Notes: a model not told the origin generated them from the sequence alone. DNA of 51,114 nucleotides from an uncultured Hyphomicrobiales bacterium (GCA_903825465.1 CAIKAR010000067.1:1-51114), one strand, 5' to 3'; shown: positions 8,789-18,628, numbered from the stretch's first letter. Made by a program: numbers and translations.

Positions 8789-11071
8789 CTATCCCGAAAT
8801 CTTCGAGAAATCCGCCACCACCCGCGTGGCCTCGCGCAGTTCGTTGAGAATGCGCAGCCGGTTGAGGCGGCGCGCGGGGTCGGCGTCGTTGACCGTCACG
8901 GCGACGAAGAAATTATCCACGGGCTCGCGCAATTGCGCCAGCGACCGCATCGCCGCCTCGAAATCCTCTTCGGCGACATGTTTGCGCGCGTTCTTCGCGG
9001 CGCGGTCGATTTCCAGCGCCAGCCTGTCTTCCTCGGGGCCGTTGCGCAGGCTCGGCGCGTGTTTTTCCAGGAACGACTTGCCGCCGTCCGTCTCCTTCTT
9101 TTCTTCGGCCTTCAGGATGTTGGCGGCGCGCTTGAAGCCGGCGAGCAGGTTCTTGCCATCGTCGGTGTCGAGGAATTTTCCGAGCGCGTCAACGCGGCGC
9201 GTGATGAGAAGGAGGTCGTCTTCGCCGCCGTCGCCAATCGCGGCGTCGATGAGATCATGCCGCGCGCCCTTGTCGCGGAGATAGACTTTCAGGCGGTCGA
9301 TGAAGAAAGCGAGGAGGTCCAATAATAAAGGCGATTCATCCGGCTGGTGAACAGCGAAGAATCGAATTCGATTGCCAATTTCTCTCGCCTGCTCGCCCAA
9401 AGCCGCGTTCTCAATAGCGGCGGCAGTGTTAAACTTCGCCTCTTGTAGTTGCAGCCGCCTGAGGCGTGCCATGATCGTGTGAATTCGAGCAAAACGGAGT
9501 GGCGTAAGAATCCGCTCCAATAGATTCAATTTTATTCCATTCTCCAACACAATCCTGATCACCCCCAGCGCCGCGCGCCGGAGCGCGAAGGGGTCTTTGC
9601 TCCCAGTCGGCTTTTCGTCGATGGCCCAAAATCCCACCAGCGTGTCGATCTTGTCGGCAAGCGCCACCGCGATCGCCACCTTGTTGGTGGGAACCCGGTC
9701 GCTTGGACCCTGCGGCTTGTAGTGATCCTCGATGGCGACGCAGACATCCGCGTTTTCGCCCTGTATTTCGGCGTAGCGGCGGCCCATCAATCCCTGCGTT
9801 TCGGGAAATTCGCCGACGACTTCCGTCACCAGATCGGCCTTGCACAATTCCGCCGCGCGCGCGGCGTCGTCCGCGTTGGCGCCCAGCAATGGCGCGAGCG
9901 CCTTCGCCAGTTCCTTGATGCGATCGACGCGCTCGCCCTGCGTGCCCAGCTTTTCGTGGAACACGATGTTCAGCGCGCGCAGCTTCGCCATGCGCTGATC
10001 GAGCAGCTTGCCCTTGTCGGCGTAGTCGGGCAGCGGCTTCTGGTCCGTTTGCCAAAAATAAAGCGCGTCCGACAGCCGCGCGCGAACAACGCGGCCATTG
10101 CCCGCGGCGATGGCCTTGCCGCCGTCGGTCGCGGCGATGTTCGACACGAGGATGAATTTGTTGGCCAGCGCGCCGTCGGGCCCGCGCAGCACAAAGCACT
10201 TCTGATTGGCGCGGATTGTCGCGCGGATCACTTCCGCCGGAATTTGCAGAAACGCCGCGTCGAATTCGCCCATCAACACGACGGGCCATTCGACAAGCCC
10301 GGCGACCTCCGCCAACAGACCCTCGTCCTCGACGAGTTCGAGCCCCTGCGCGAAGGCGAGGTCCTTCGCGTCGTGCAGGATGATGTCGCGGCGGCGCGCG
10401 GGGTCGAGCACCACCTTCGCCTTCTCAAGCGCGGGCGCGTAGTCGTCGAAGCGGCGCGTCTTTATTTCGCCCGGCGCCAGAAACCGGTGGCCGCGCGTCA
10501 CATTCCCCGCTTTGACGCCATCCACCTCGAACGGCACGATCTCCGGCTCTTCGGTTTCCGGCCCGAAGGTGGCGACGATTGAATGCAGCGGCCGCACCCA
10601 TCGCAACGCCTCGGGGCGCGTGGAGCCCGCGCCCCAGCGCATGGATTTCGGCCAGGGAAACGCCTTGATCACAGCGGGCAGAATCTCGGCCAGCACGTCG
10701 AGCGTGGCGCGGCCCTTGCGCTCGGCGACGGCGACGTAGAATTCGCCCTTGCCTTTGGGGTCTTTCTCGATCTTCGCCTGATCGATGGAGGCGATGCCGG
10801 CGGCTTTCAGAAAGCCGGCGACGGCCTGTTCGGGCGCGCCGACGCGCGGGCCCTTGCGCTCCTCGCGCGTGTCGGGCTGGCGCGCGGGCAGGCCGGCGAC
10901 ATGCAGGGCGAGGCGCCGCGGCGTGGCGAAGGCGGCCGCGCCCTCGTAAAGCAGGCCGGCCTCGACAAGCCTGTCGGTCACCAGCTTTTTGAGGTCGGCC
11001 GCGGCCTGCGCCTGCATGCGCGCGGGAATTTCCTCGGAGAACAGCTCAAACAGAAGATCGGGCATCGCCAT
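8789..11071 (-). CDS. glyS: Glycyl-tRNA synthetase beta subunit
   Basis: Beta chain of the alpha2beta2 glycyl-tRNA synthetase, which charges tRNA-Gly in the cytosol. The 760 residues open with [18 protein letters not shown], the GlyS hallmark, and end in the anticodon-binding-like region with [19 protein letters not shown] at 11071 or at 11065 could start; no strong ribosome site decides between them. The stretch encoded by about 9310-9560 is visibly poorer in G+C and uses different codons from the rest, and corresponds to an apparent extra segment before [20 protein letters not shown]. The alpha subunit gene glyQ is not in the window, although the two are often neighbours. Confidence 0.96.
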   Translation of the reverse strand: MAMPDLLFELFSEEIPARMQAQAAADLKKLVTDRLVEAGLLYEGAAAFATPRRLALHVAGLPARQPDTREERKGPRVGAPEQAVAGFLKAAGIASIDQAKIEKDPKGKGEFYVAVAERKGRATLDVLAEILPAVIKAFPWPKSMRWGAGSTRPEALRWVRPLHSIVATFGPETEEPEIVPFEVDGVKAGNVTRGHRFLAPGEIKTRRFDDYAPALEKAKVVLDPARRRDIILHDAKDLAFAQGLELVEDEGLLAEVAGLVEWPVVLMGEFDAAFLQIPAEVIRATIRANQKCFVLRGPDGALANKFILVSNIAATDGGKAIAAGNGRVVRARLSDALYFWQTDQKPLPDYADKGKLLDQRMAKLRALNIVFHEKLGTQGERVDRIKELAKALAPLLGANADDAARAAELCKADLVTEVVGEFPETQGLMGRRYAEIQGENADVCVAIEDHYKPQGPSDRVPTNKVAIAVALADKIDTLVGFWAIDEKPTGSKDPFALRRAALGVIRIVLENGIKLNLLERILTPLRFARIHTIMARLRRLQLQEAKFNTAAAIENAALGEQAREIGNRIRFFAVHQPDESPLLLDLLAFFIDRLKVYLRDKGARHDLIDAAIGDGGEDDLLLITRRVDALGKFLDTDDGKNLLAGFKRAANILKAEEKKETDGGKSFLEKHAPSLRNGPEEDRLALEIDRAAKNARKHVAEEDFEAAMRSLAQLREPVDNFFVAVTVNDADPARRLNRLRILNELREATRVVADFSKISG

Positions 11072-11161
11072 CTATGCGTTGTTCGCCGCTGGCGGCGAAG
11101 GGGAACACTAGGGTTGGCGAGCCCTACAACGCGGCGGGAGGCAAGTCGAGGCGCGCGGCTT

Positions 11162-11192
11162 CGGCGCGGCGCGCGGGGTTTTCGCCGCGCCG
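11162..11192 (-). terminator. 10-bp GC stem-loop between the GST gene and glyS
   Basis: CGGCGCGGCG at 11162-11171 pairs perfectly with CGCCGCGCCG at 11183-11192 across an 11-base loop. It lies just past the end of the minus-strand GST gene and about 90 bases upstream of glyS. It could end GST transcription; no T-run follows. Confidence 0.4.
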
Positions 11193-11222
11193 CCTTGACG
11201 ACCGCGCGGCGAAACGAAGGCC

Positions 11223-12098
11223 TCAGCCGGCGGGCGCGATCTTGTCCTGCGTTTTGGTCGCGAAGTCGCCGCTGTCGTGGCGTTCGCGCAACTGTTCCGA
11301 GGGCTCGCCGGTCGCGCGGTTGACCATGCGTCCGCGCTTGACGGCCGGCCGGCTGAAAATCGCCTCGGTCCAGCGCTGCAGATTCTTGTATTCGGAGACG
11401 CCGAGGAATTCGCCGCCGCCGTAGAGCCAGCCCTTCGCCATGCCGCCGTACCAGGGCCACACCGCGATGTCGGCGATCGTGTAGTCGCCGCCCGCCAGAT
11501 ATTCGCTTTCCGCGAGGCGACGGTCGAGAACGTCGAGTTGGCGCTTCGTCTCCATGGCGAAGCGGTCGATGGCGTATTCGATCTTCGTCGGCGCGTAGGC
11601 GTAGAAATGGCCGAAGCCGCCGCCGAGATAGGGCGCGCTGCCCATTTGCCAGAACAGCCAGGACAGGCATTCCGCGCGCGCCGGGCCCGCGCTTGGCAGA
11701 AAGGCGCCGAACTTTTCGGCGAGGTGGAGAAGGATGGCGCCGGATTCGAACAGACGCACGGGCTTGGGGCCCGAGCGGTCCATGAGCGCGGGTATCTTCG
11801 AGTTCGGGTTCACATCGACGAAGCCGCTGCCGAACTGGTCGCCGTCGCCGATCTTGATCAGCCAGGCGTCGTATTCGGCGCCTTTGTGACCGGCGGCGAG
11901 CAGCTCTTCGAGCAAGATCGTGACCTTCTGGCCGTTCGGCGTGGCCAGCGAATAGAGTTGCAGCGGATGCTTCCCAACCGGCAGTTCCTTGTCATGCGTG
12001 GGGCCTGCGACAGGGCGATTGATGTTGGCGAATCTGCCGCCGTTGCCCTTGTTCCAGGTCCAGACTTTCGGCGGCGTGTAATCGGCTGGTTCGGTCAT
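11223..12098 (-). CDS. yghU: YghU-type glutathione S-transferase (Nu class)
   Basis: Predicted glutathione-disulfide reductase/organoperoxidase of the cytosol. The 291-residue protein matches YghU: the long N-terminal extension PPKVWTWNKGNGGRFANINRP, the thioredoxin-like domain with LATPNGQKVTILLEEL, then SKIPALMD and the FESGAILLHLAEK glutathione-site loop, and an all-helical C-domain ending in a charged tail. The Thr/Asn glutathione site of Nu-class enzymes (TPNGQK) is kept. A GGAG precedes ATG 12098. It is divergent from the small membrane gene at 12296. Confidence 0.93.
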   Translation of the reverse strand: MTEPADYTPPKVWTWNKGNGGRFANINRPVAGPTHDKELPVGKHPLQLYSLATPNGQKVTILLEELLAAGHKGAEYDAWLIKIGDGDQFGSGFVDVNPNSKIPALMDRSGPKPVRLFESGAILLHLAEKFGAFLPSAGPARAECLSWLFWQMGSAPYLGGGFGHFYAYAPTKIEYAIDRFAMETKRQLDVLDRRLAESEYLAGGDYTIADIAVWPWYGGMAKGWLYGGGEFLGVSEYKNLQRWTEAIFSRPAVKRGRMVNRATGEPSEQLRERHDSGDFATKTQDKIAPAG

Positions 12099-12295
12099 GG
12101 GCGCGCTCCGGGATTTGGGATGTCGGCGGGCGCGTCCGTTCGGCGCCCGGTCGGGACGATTGTAAACCAGCCGTCAGCGGCTTGCCATCCCGGCGACCGC
12201 CAATCGCCGCGGCGCGTTTGACTGCGCGGGCGCCGCCGCGCGTTTGCGTGTAAAAGACGGCAATCGGCGCCCGCGCCCCGCAACGGTCTTGAGCC

Positions 12296-12631
12296 ATGAA
12301 CGACGACGAACCTCGAAACAGCCCGCCCCGCCGCGAGCCACAGATCGAAATATTGCCGCCTGAGCCGCGCCGCGACGACGCGGCGGGATGGCGTGGGTTA
12401 GGCTCGGGTTTTGGCTCGGGTTTTGGCGCGAATTTTGGCGATGGCGTTCGCGTCGAGCGCGTCTTCATCCAGCGCGTCGGCCCGCTGCGGCTGCTGGCCT
12501 GGACGATCGTCGCGGTTGTCGTGGCGGGGCTGCTGATTTTTCTGTTCGCCGGCGCCCTGGCGATTTTAACCCTTGTCGCGGCCGCCTCGATCGCTGTGGC
12601 GTGGGTGTCGAGATGGTTTCGTGGACGATAG
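12296..12631 (+). CDS. Small membrane protein, unknown function
   Basis: 111 residues, not recognised. The first 45 residues are charged and Pro/Gly-rich, with a repeated GSGFGSGFGANFGDG stretch. Residues about 65-104 are strongly hydrophobic with one or two membrane segments (LLAWTIVAVVVAGLLIFLF and following), and the tail is SRWFRGR, basic and therefore likely cytoplasmic. It is followed after 30 bases by cdh on the same strand, so the two may be co-transcribed; a link to phospholipid turnover is only suggested by that position. Confidence 0.7.
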   Translation: MNDDEPRNSPPRREPQIEILPPEPRRDDAAGWRGLGSGFGSGFGANFGDGVRVERVFIQRVGPLRLLAWTIVAVVVAGLLIFLFAGALAILTLVAAASIAVAWVSRWFRGR

Positions 12632-12661
12632 GCCGGGCGTCGAGCGTCGGGAGCCGCTGTT

Positions 12662-13438
12662 GTGAAAAACGCCGTCAATATCGCGCGTGTCATCGGCCTC
12701 GCCGGCGTCTTCGCGGTCGCGGCCATCGGCTGGGGGCTCGCGACGGACCGCTCGGCGCTGTGGAATATCGCGCACGGGAAATGCGAGCCGCGTTTCGAAG
12801 CCGCCGGCGATCCCAAGCCCTGCGCGCTGGTCGATGTGTCGAAGGGCGAGGCGAATGGCTTCGTCGTTCTCAAAGACCTTGTTGGCGGCACGCAATTCCT
12901 GCTGATCCCGACGCGTCGAATCGCGGGAATTGAAAGCCCGGATGTTGTCGCGCCCGACGCGCCCGACTGGTTCGCCGACGCCTGGGACGCCAGACGCTTC
13001 CTGTTTGAGCGCCTGGGCCGGCCGCTGCCGCGCGACAACATCGCGCTCGCCATCAACTCCGCCGGCGAAAGAAGTCAGGACCAGTTGCACATTCACATCG
13101 ACTGTTTGCGGCGCGACGTTCGCGATCGGGTCGCCGCTCTCGCCGACGGACTTGGCGAGGGATGGTCGCGGGATTCCGTTGATCTCGCGGGAAGCTCCTA
13201 TCGCGCCCTGAAAATCGCCCGGGACAATCTCGGCGGGCTCAATCCCTTCCGTCTGGTCGCGGAAGGGTTGCCGGAGGCGAAGGACGCCATGGGCCAAATG
13301 ACGATTGTCGTTGTTGGCGCGGGCTTTCGCGACCAAGGCGACGGATTCGTCGTGCTGGCGGGGCGCGGCGACGCCGCGAATCCAACGGGCGGCCATGGCG
13401 AGGATTTGCAGGATCACGCCTGCGCGATTGGACGGTGA
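12662..13438 (+). CDS. cdh: CDP-diacylglycerol pyrophosphatase
   Basis: Hydrolyses CDP-diacylglycerol to phosphatidate and CMP at the inner membrane. The 258-residue protein has one N-terminal membrane anchor (about residues 7-27), a Cdh core with LWNIAHGKC, and the HIT-superfamily histidine motif SQDQLHIHIDC (H143, H145). Length and motif order match the enterobacterial Cdh family. GTG at 12662 is the start consistent with the membrane anchor. It lies 30 bases downstream of the small membrane protein. Confidence 0.88.
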   Translation: MKNAVNIARVIGLAGVFAVAAIGWGLATDRSALWNIAHGKCEPRFEAAGDPKPCALVDVSKGEANGFVVLKDLVGGTQFLLIPTRRIAGIESPDVVAPDAPDWFADAWDARRFLFERLGRPLPRDNIALAINSAGERSQDQLHIHIDCLRRDVRDRVAALADGLGEGWSRDSVDLAGSSYRALKIARDNLGGLNPFRLVAEGLPEAKDAMGQMTIVVVGAGFRDQGDGFVVLAGRGDAANPTGGHGEDLQDHACAIGR

Positions 13439-13471
13439 AGGGCCGCCGCGCGAGCCTGTTTCAGGCGGGGC

Positions 13472-13888
13472 TCACACCCACGGCGCGCATTCGCCGCTGG
13501 CGTAAACGCGCCACGACATGAGGCCCGACTTGGCCACGACGACGTGGCCCTCCTTCGCCTTGGCGATCAGGTGTTTGAACACCAGCGGATGCCGCCACGC
13601 CTGCGGGCGGGCGGGATCGGTGACGGCCTGATACTGGTCCGTGTCGGGGTCGATCATCAGGATCGTGCCGGTGAGGTTGGGCTTCAGCGGGTTCGCGAGC
13701 GACCGCTCCATCAACCACTCGCATTCGAAGTCGCGGCACACCTCTGGGCGCTTCTTGTAGATGGTGCAGCCGTTCGTCGCCGTGCAGTGTCCGCACAGGG
13801 GGCCGGCCCTCTTGTCGAGTTCCTCGATGTCGAGAACCTTGCAGCACATGTTGCAAGCCCCGCACGCTTTTCCTGGCGCCGCCGTCAT
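13472..13888 (-). CDS. YkgJ-family cysteine cluster protein
   Basis: 138 residues. Nine cysteines fall in the first 56 residues (C9, 12, 15, 16, 32, 35, 41, 51, 56), in the pattern of the YkgJ/UPF0153 Zn- or Fe-S-binding family (CGACNMCC and CRDFECEWL). The rest is a soluble alpha/beta tail. The function of the family is not established; a metal or Fe-S cluster role is assumed from the cysteines. It stands alone, convergent with cdh across a 33-base gap. Confidence 0.85.
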   Translation of the reverse strand: MTAAPGKACGACNMCCKVLDIEELDKRAGPLCGHCTATNGCTIYKKRPEVCRDFECEWLMERSLANPLKPNLTGTILMIDPDTDQYQAVTDPARPQAWRHPLVFKHLIAKAKEGHVVVAKSGLMSWRVYASGECAPWV

Positions 13889-13991
13889 ACGTCCCCGTCA
13901 CAAACCGAATCGACGCGCAAGTGTGTTCGCGCGCGCGCGCGCAAGCAAGCGCCGAACGCGGCCAGTCCCCGGAAATCCAAGCCCCCCGAAA

Positions 13992-15308
13992 TCACGGCCT
14001 GCGAGGGTCGCGCAGCACCCAGATGCCCCATTTGTCGTCGTCGGCGTAGATGTAGCCGCGCGAATCCTGCGCGACATCCTCCATCCAGTTCGTCGGCGCG
14101 GCGTGCGGCCCGGACATCTTCGGCGCGTCGGGGCGTTCGGGCGGCATGAACCAGCCGACCTCCGTCGGCAAATAGGGATCGGAAATGTCGAAGGCGCGCA
14201 GGCCGGCGTTGAACCATGTGACATACATGGTGTCGCCCTGCTTGCGCACATCCGGATTGTGCTGCTCCATGACGGTGTTGTGCGGCCCGAAGCGCCCGCC
14301 TTTGAAGCAGAAGTCCGTGTAGGGGAGGCCCTTCGGCGGCCGCGGCGTCGGGAAGAGCGACATGAGGCGCGGCTTGGCGGGATTCTTGTTGTCGATGAAG
14401 GCCGCCCAGTTCATGCCGTCTTCGTCGCAGCCCCACTTGCTCGCCTCGGAGCTGGCGTAGATCAGCTTGCGGTCCCAGAAGGGCAGGGCCGTGTGCACGG
14501 ACTGATTGCCCGCGTACATGAAGGGCGGCGTCATCGTCAGCCGCCCGATCAGCTTGGGATGCGCGATGTCGGAGATGTCGACGTTCACAACGTCGGGCGT
14601 AAAGCCCATCGTCGCCATCTTGCCGTCGGGACTGACGTTGACCGGACCGTGAAAGCCTGGCCCGATGGCGGGCTTTGGCTCGCCGTTCTTCTGGCCTGGC
14701 TGCGCCCACACGCCGGCGACTTTCGGCGCGGCGGGATCGGAGATGTCGAGAATCACCATCTCGTGGCCGTTGCCCTGATAGCCGTCGGCGAACGTCGACA
14801 GATAAGCGTATTTGCCGCCGGGGTAGGTGTTGCGATGAGAGCCGCCCTCGGCGCCCTTCCACTGGCCGACGCGCTTTGGATTCTCGGGATCGCCGATGTC
14901 CCAAATCAGAATCGAGGGGTCGGGCTCCGAATCCTTGTCGAGCGCGGTGATCATGATGTCGTCGTGCAAGGTGACTTGCGCGGTGAGAACGCCAGGCGTC
15001 TTCGTCTCGTAGGGAATGAACTTCACGTAGCGCGGATTCCGCGGGTCGGTGACATCGATGATGCTCCAGCCCTGGTCGAAGGAATGGCCGGCGTAGAGAT
15101 ACCAATGGTCGTTGCGCGCGTGCTTGATCGCGAGCTTGAAAGCGCCCGGCCTGCCGCCGAGCGCGGAGAAGCCGAGGACATCCAGGTTGGACGCTGTCCA
15201 TCCCGGCGGCATGGGGTCGGCCTTCGCGGCGCCGGCGAGCAGGCTGGCGAAGAAGGCCGCGCCGCCGATCACGCCGAGCCCGCGCCGCCGCCTCGTTTGC
15301 TTGGACAT
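13992..15308 (-). CDS. Secreted LVIVD-repeat beta-propeller protein
   Basis: 438 residues. The N-terminus KQTRRRRGLGVIGGAAFFASLLAGAAKAD is a signal peptide with an arginine run that could be Tat-type. The body carries repeated blades of the form I-x-D-[IV]-[ST]-D-P-x-x-P-K/R (WSIIDVTDPRNPRYV, ILDISDPAAPKVAG, NVDISDIAHPKLIG, AFDISDPYLPTEVG), the LVIVD repeat. Such proteins are periplasmic or surface and mostly uncharacterised. ATG 15308 is chosen because GGGGGAGATC precedes it; the frame runs further upstream through a repetitive stretch that is probably not translated. It diverges from the NEW3/ABC operon. Confidence 0.85.
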   Translation of the reverse strand: MSKQTRRRRGLGVIGGAAFFASLLAGAAKADPMPPGWTASNLDVLGFSALGGRPGAFKLAIKHARNDHWYLYAGHSFDQGWSIIDVTDPRNPRYVKFIPYETKTPGVLTAQVTLHDDIMITALDKDSEPDPSILIWDIGDPENPKRVGQWKGAEGGSHRNTYPGGKYAYLSTFADGYQGNGHEMVILDISDPAAPKVAGVWAQPGQKNGEPKPAIGPGFHGPVNVSPDGKMATMGFTPDVVNVDISDIAHPKLIGRLTMTPPFMYAGNQSVHTALPFWDRKLIYASSEASKWGCDEDGMNWAAFIDNKNPAKPRLMSLFPTPRPPKGLPYTDFCFKGGRFGPHNTVMEQHNPDVRKQGDTMYVTWFNAGLRAFDISDPYLPTEVGWFMPPERPDAPKMSGPHAAPTNWMEDVAQDSRGYIYADDDKWGIWVLRDPRRP

Positions 15309-15323
15309 TTGGATCTCCCCCTT

Positions 15324-15378
15324 GAATTGGTTTCCGAATTGGAATTCGCCGTTGAAGTGGAATCGATCTTCGAATTGG
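15324..15378. repeat. Six-base-periodic GAATTG-like repeat upstream of the LVIVD gene
   Basis: GAATTGG occurs at 15324, 15336 and 15372, with variants GAATTCG at 15342, GAAGTGG at 15354 and GAATCG at 15360. All starts lie in one six-base register. The block falls in the 237-base divergent region, just outside the Shine-Dalgarno of the LVIVD gene. It could be a decayed hexamer microsatellite or a set of operator half-sites. Confidence 0.6.
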
Positions 15379-15545
15379 TTTTCGCGAACGGGTGTTAGCA
15401 CGTTTCGCGCGTCGTCCGCGCGCTCGCGCCAGTGTGATTGCGACACTTGCTTTCAGTCCCATTTTAGCCTTATTTCCCCCCCACTTCACCGTCGCGTTCA
15501 CGGGTGGGCGCGGCACGTCAGGGTTAACATCGGGAGGGTTCGCGC

Positions 15546-16709
15546 ATGCGCAGTGGCGTTTTGGCGCTTTTTGTCGGTTTGTCGTTGGGCAATGTGGCCT
15601 ATGCGAAGGATCCGAGCCCGGACAACGTGAAGGGTCTTTACCTCACGACCGACTTTCCCGCGATCCAGATACGCGCTGGCGAAGACACCACTCTTCCGAT
15701 CACCATTTACAACTATGGCCTGCCGCCGCTTCGCACCGCGGTCACCATGTCCGGCCTGCCCGCCGACTGGAAGGTCGAACTTCAGGGCTCGGGCAAGCCG
15801 GTCAGCGCCGCCTTCGTCGACTACGACGGGCGCGCCAGCCTCAATCTGAAACTCACGCCGCCGGCCAACGCCAAGCCCGGCGCCTATCCCATCACGCTGT
15901 CGGCCGAAGGCGACGGCGCGAAATCGACGCTGCCGATCGCCATCGACCTCGCCGCGCCCGTCGCCGCGAAATTGACGGCGACGCCGAAATTCCCGGTGTT
16001 GAAAGGCACGCCGAAGACGAGCTTCGACTTCTCGGTCGCCGTGAAGAACGAGAGTTCGTCCGACATGACGGTCAACCTCGCCGCGGCGACGCCGGCCGGC
16101 TACACGACCACCTTCAAGGAAGGCTACAACACGCAGGAAATCACCTCCCTGCAAATCAAGACGAACGAGAGCAAGGACATCTCGGTCAACATCAAGCCGG
16201 CGCCCAACGCGCCGGCGGGCCAGTCGCCGGTGAAGGTGTCGTTCACGGCCGACAAGGCGAAGGTCGAATCCGATCTGACGCTCGACATCGCCGGACAGCC
16301 CACGGTGTCGATCTCCGGACAGGACGAGCGCCTGAGCGGCGACGCCGTCGCGGGCCAGGAGAAGACGTTCCCGCTGGTCGTGCGCAACACCGGCACCGCC
16401 GCGGCGACCGGCCTGGCGATGAACGCGACGCCGCCGAGCGGCTGGACGGTGACCTTCGATCCCAAGACCGTTCCCGATGTCGCGCCGAACGGCGAGCAGA
16501 AGGTGAACATGGTCGTCACGCCGACAGCCAAGGCCATCGCGGGCGACTATGTGGTCAGCGCGCGCGCCTCGGGCGATGGCGTGTCGGAATCGGCGAGCTA
16601 CCGCGTCACCGTCACGACCTCCACCCTGTGGGGCATCACCGGCCTCGCCGTCATCGCCGTGGCCTTGCTCGTGCTCGTGGGCGCGGTTGGAAGGTTTGGG
16701 CGTCGATGA
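15546..16709 (+). CDS. NEW3-domain exported membrane-anchored protein
   Basis: 387 residues. The signal peptide ends near AYA (residue 20). Then come about three Ig-like NEW3 (NPCBM-associated/COG1470) repeats, recognisable in PLRTAVTMSGLPADWKVEL, MTVNLAAATPAGYTTTF and TGLAMNATPPSGWTVTFDP. One C-terminal membrane helix (about 362-383) ends in GRFGRR. It would sit outside the inner membrane facing the periplasm. Its stop overlaps the ATG of the ABC ATPase (ATGA at 16706-16709), so it is probably a periplasmic partner of that transporter. What is transported is unknown. Confidence 0.85.
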   Translation: MRSGVLALFVGLSLGNVAYAKDPSPDNVKGLYLTTDFPAIQIRAGEDTTLPITIYNYGLPPLRTAVTMSGLPADWKVELQGSGKPVSAAFVDYDGRASLNLKLTPPANAKPGAYPITLSAEGDGAKSTLPIAIDLAAPVAAKLTATPKFPVLKGTPKTSFDFSVAVKNESSSDMTVNLAAATPAGYTTTFKEGYNTQEITSLQIKTNESKDISVNIKPAPNAPAGQSPVKVSFTADKAKVESDLTLDIAGQPTVSISGQDERLSGDAVAGQEKTFPLVVRNTGTAAATGLAMNATPPSGWTVTFDPKTVPDVAPNGEQKVNMVVTPTAKAIAGDYVVSARASGDGVSESASYRVTVTTSTLWGITGLAVIAVALLVLVGAVGRFGRR

Positions 16710-17641
16710 GCGAGCCGGTCATTCGAGCCGAGCGACTGACGAAAAAATACGGGAACGCGGTCGCGGTCGACAGTCTCGACCTCCAGATCGAGCCCGGCGA
16801 GGTGTTCGGCCTGCTCGGACCGAACGGCGCCGGCAAGACAACGACGATCCTGATGCTGCTTGGCCTGACCGAGCCGACATCGGGCAAGGCGACCGTGGCG
16901 GGCTTCGACCCGCTGCGCCAGCCGTTGGAAGTCAAGCGGCGGGCCGGATACATGCCCGACCAGGTCGGCTTCTACGACAACCTCTCCGGGCTCGAAAACC
17001 TGCGCTACACAGCCAAACTGTGCGGGTTGCGCGGCCAGGACGCCGACGACAGGATTCAGGCCGCGGCGAAACGCGTGAAGCTCGACTACGCGATGCGGAA
17101 GCCCGTGCGCACCTATTCGCGCGGCATGCGGCAACGCCTCGGCATCGCCGAAATCCTGATGAAGGGCGCCTCCATCGCCATTCTCGACGAGCCCACGAGC
17201 GGGCTCGATCCGCAGGCGTCGCGCGAGTTTCTGGAGCTCATCCGCTCGCTCAAGAACGACGGCATGACCATCCTCCTGTCGTCCCACCTGCTGGAGATGG
17301 TGCAGTCGATCTGCGACCGCGTGGCGTTGTTCAACCGCGGCAAAATCGGCCTGATGGGCAAGGTCGGCGACCTGATGAGCAACGTGCTCGGCGGCACGCA
17401 CGTCATCCGCGTCGAGGCCGAAGGCGCCAACGTCGCGGCGGCGATCGCGAAAGTGCCGGGCGTCGCGCGCGTCGCGCCGGAAGGCGGGCGCCTGCGCGTC
17501 GAGGCCTCGGGCGACCTGCGCGGCGACATCGCCCGCGCGGTGGTGAACGCGGGCGGCGACCTCAAGATGATCGACGCGGGCGAAGCCAGCCTCGAGGATG
17601 TTTACACGCGTTATTTCGAAGGAGTTCCGAATGCCGCGTGA
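16706..17641 (+). CDS. ABC transporter ATP-binding protein (NosF/ABC-2 type)
   Basis: 311 residues. Walker A is GPNGAGKT (38-45), the signature is [10 protein letters not shown], Walker B is [13 protein letters not shown], and the H-loop is SSHLLEM, all intact. A C-terminal ~80-residue domain ([17 protein letters not shown] onward) is typical of ABC-2 exporters such as NosF/CcmA-like ATPases. It powers the permease encoded next, whose start lies inside this gene (11-base overlap). ATG 16706 overlaps the NEW3 gene stop. Confidence 0.93.
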   Translation: MSEPVIRAERLTKKYGNAVAVDSLDLQIEPGEVFGLLGPNGAGKTTTILMLLGLTEPTSGKATVAGFDPLRQPLEVKRRAGYMPDQVGFYDNLSGLENLRYTAKLCGLRGQDADDRIQAAAKRVKLDYAMRKPVRTYSRGMRQRLGIAEILMKGASIAILDEPTSGLDPQASREFLELIRSLKNDGMTILLSSHLLEMVQSICDRVALFNRGKIGLMGKVGDLMSNVLGGTHVIRVEAEGANVAAAIAKVPGVARVAPEGGRLRVEASGDLRGDIARAVVNAGGDLKMIDAGEASLEDVYTRYFEGVPNAA

Positions 17642-18587
17642 GGGTTCCGCTTTCGCCGGCGTCGGCGCGGTGATGATGAAAGAGCTCGCCGACAACCTGT
17701 CGAGCACGCGCATGCGCCTCCTCGAAGGGTTGATTTTCATCACCGGCGCCGGCGCGGTCTATTCGACCATCGGCGCGGTGAAGGAGGTGATCGGCGAGGA
17801 CCCGTTCATCTTCCTGCGCGTGTTCACCACCGGCATTCCGCCGCTGCCGTCCTTCGTCGGCTTTCTCGGCTTCCTGATTCCGATCATCGCCATCGCGCTC
17901 GGCTTCGACGGCGTCAACGGCGAGTTCAACCGCCGCACGATGAGCCGCATTCTGGCGCAGCCGATCTACCGCGACGGCCTGCTGTTTGGAAAGTTTCTCG
18001 CCGGGCTGGCGACAATCTCCATGGCGCTGACGGCGCTGTGGCTGTTCGTCATCGGCCTTGGCATCTGGATGATGGGCCTGCCGCCGAGCACCGAGGAGGT
18101 CATGCGCAGCCTCGCGTTCCTCGTCGCGTCGATCGCCTATGGCGGCGTGTGGCTGGCGCTGGCGATGTTGTTCTCGGTGATCTTCCGCTCGGCCGCCACG
18201 GCGGCGCTGGCGGCCCTGTCGGTGTGGCTGCTGTTCGCCTTCTTCTGGCAGATGCTGGTCGTGCTGCTGACGCCGATCATCGCGCCGGCGGACCCCTATA
18301 GCGTCGCCTCGCAAGTGCACACGGTCGAGGTCGGCCTTGGCCTGTCGCGCCTGTCGCCGAACACGCTGTTCTCGGAGACGGCGCTGGCCTTCCTCAACCC
18401 CGCCGAGCGCGGCCAGAACCTCGGCGTGCTGCTGCCCCAGCAATTGCAGGGCGCCATCAGCGGGCCGCTGCCCTTCGCCGAAAGCGTCGGGCTGGTGTGG
18501 CCGCAGGTGGCGGGCTTGTTCGCCAGCTTCATCCTGCTGTTCACGATCGCGTATGTGCTGTTTCAAAGGCAGGAAGTGCGGGCGTAG
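17631..18587 (+). CDS. ABC-2 type permease (NosY-like)
   Basis: 318 residues with about six membrane helices and one larger periplasmic loop ([27 protein letters not shown]), the ABC-2 permease shape. It pairs with the preceding ATPase; NEW3 protein, ATPase and permease form one translationally coupled operon. ATG 17631 is preceded by AAGGAG seven bases upstream, which decides the start over an earlier in-frame ATG at 17598. The conserved [22 protein letters not shown] stretch precedes the third helix, as in NosY-type permeases. Substrate unknown. Confidence 0.9.
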   Translation: MPREGSAFAGVGAVMMKELADNLSSTRMRLLEGLIFITGAGAVYSTIGAVKEVIGEDPFIFLRVFTTGIPPLPSFVGFLGFLIPIIAIALGFDGVNGEFNRRTMSRILAQPIYRDGLLFGKFLAGLATISMALTALWLFVIGLGIWMMGLPPSTEEVMRSLAFLVASIAYGGVWLALAMLFSVIFRSAATAALAALSVWLLFAFFWQMLVVLLTPIIAPADPYSVASQVHTVEVGLGLSRLSPNTLFSETALAFLNPAERGQNLGVLLPQQLQGAISGPLPFAESVGLVWPQVAGLFASFILLFTIAYVLFQRQEVRA

Positions 18588-18592
18588 GGGCC

Positions 18593-18610
18593 GCCGGAAA
18601 CTCCGGCTTT
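18593..18610 (+). terminator. Short stem-loop with T-run after the ABC operon
   Basis: GCCGGA (18593-18598) and TCCGGC (18602-18607) pair around AAC and are followed by TTT. It starts six bases after the permease stop and fits a weak intrinsic terminator. Confidence 0.6.
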
Positions 18611-18628
18611 CCCCGCCCCTCGACGGGC

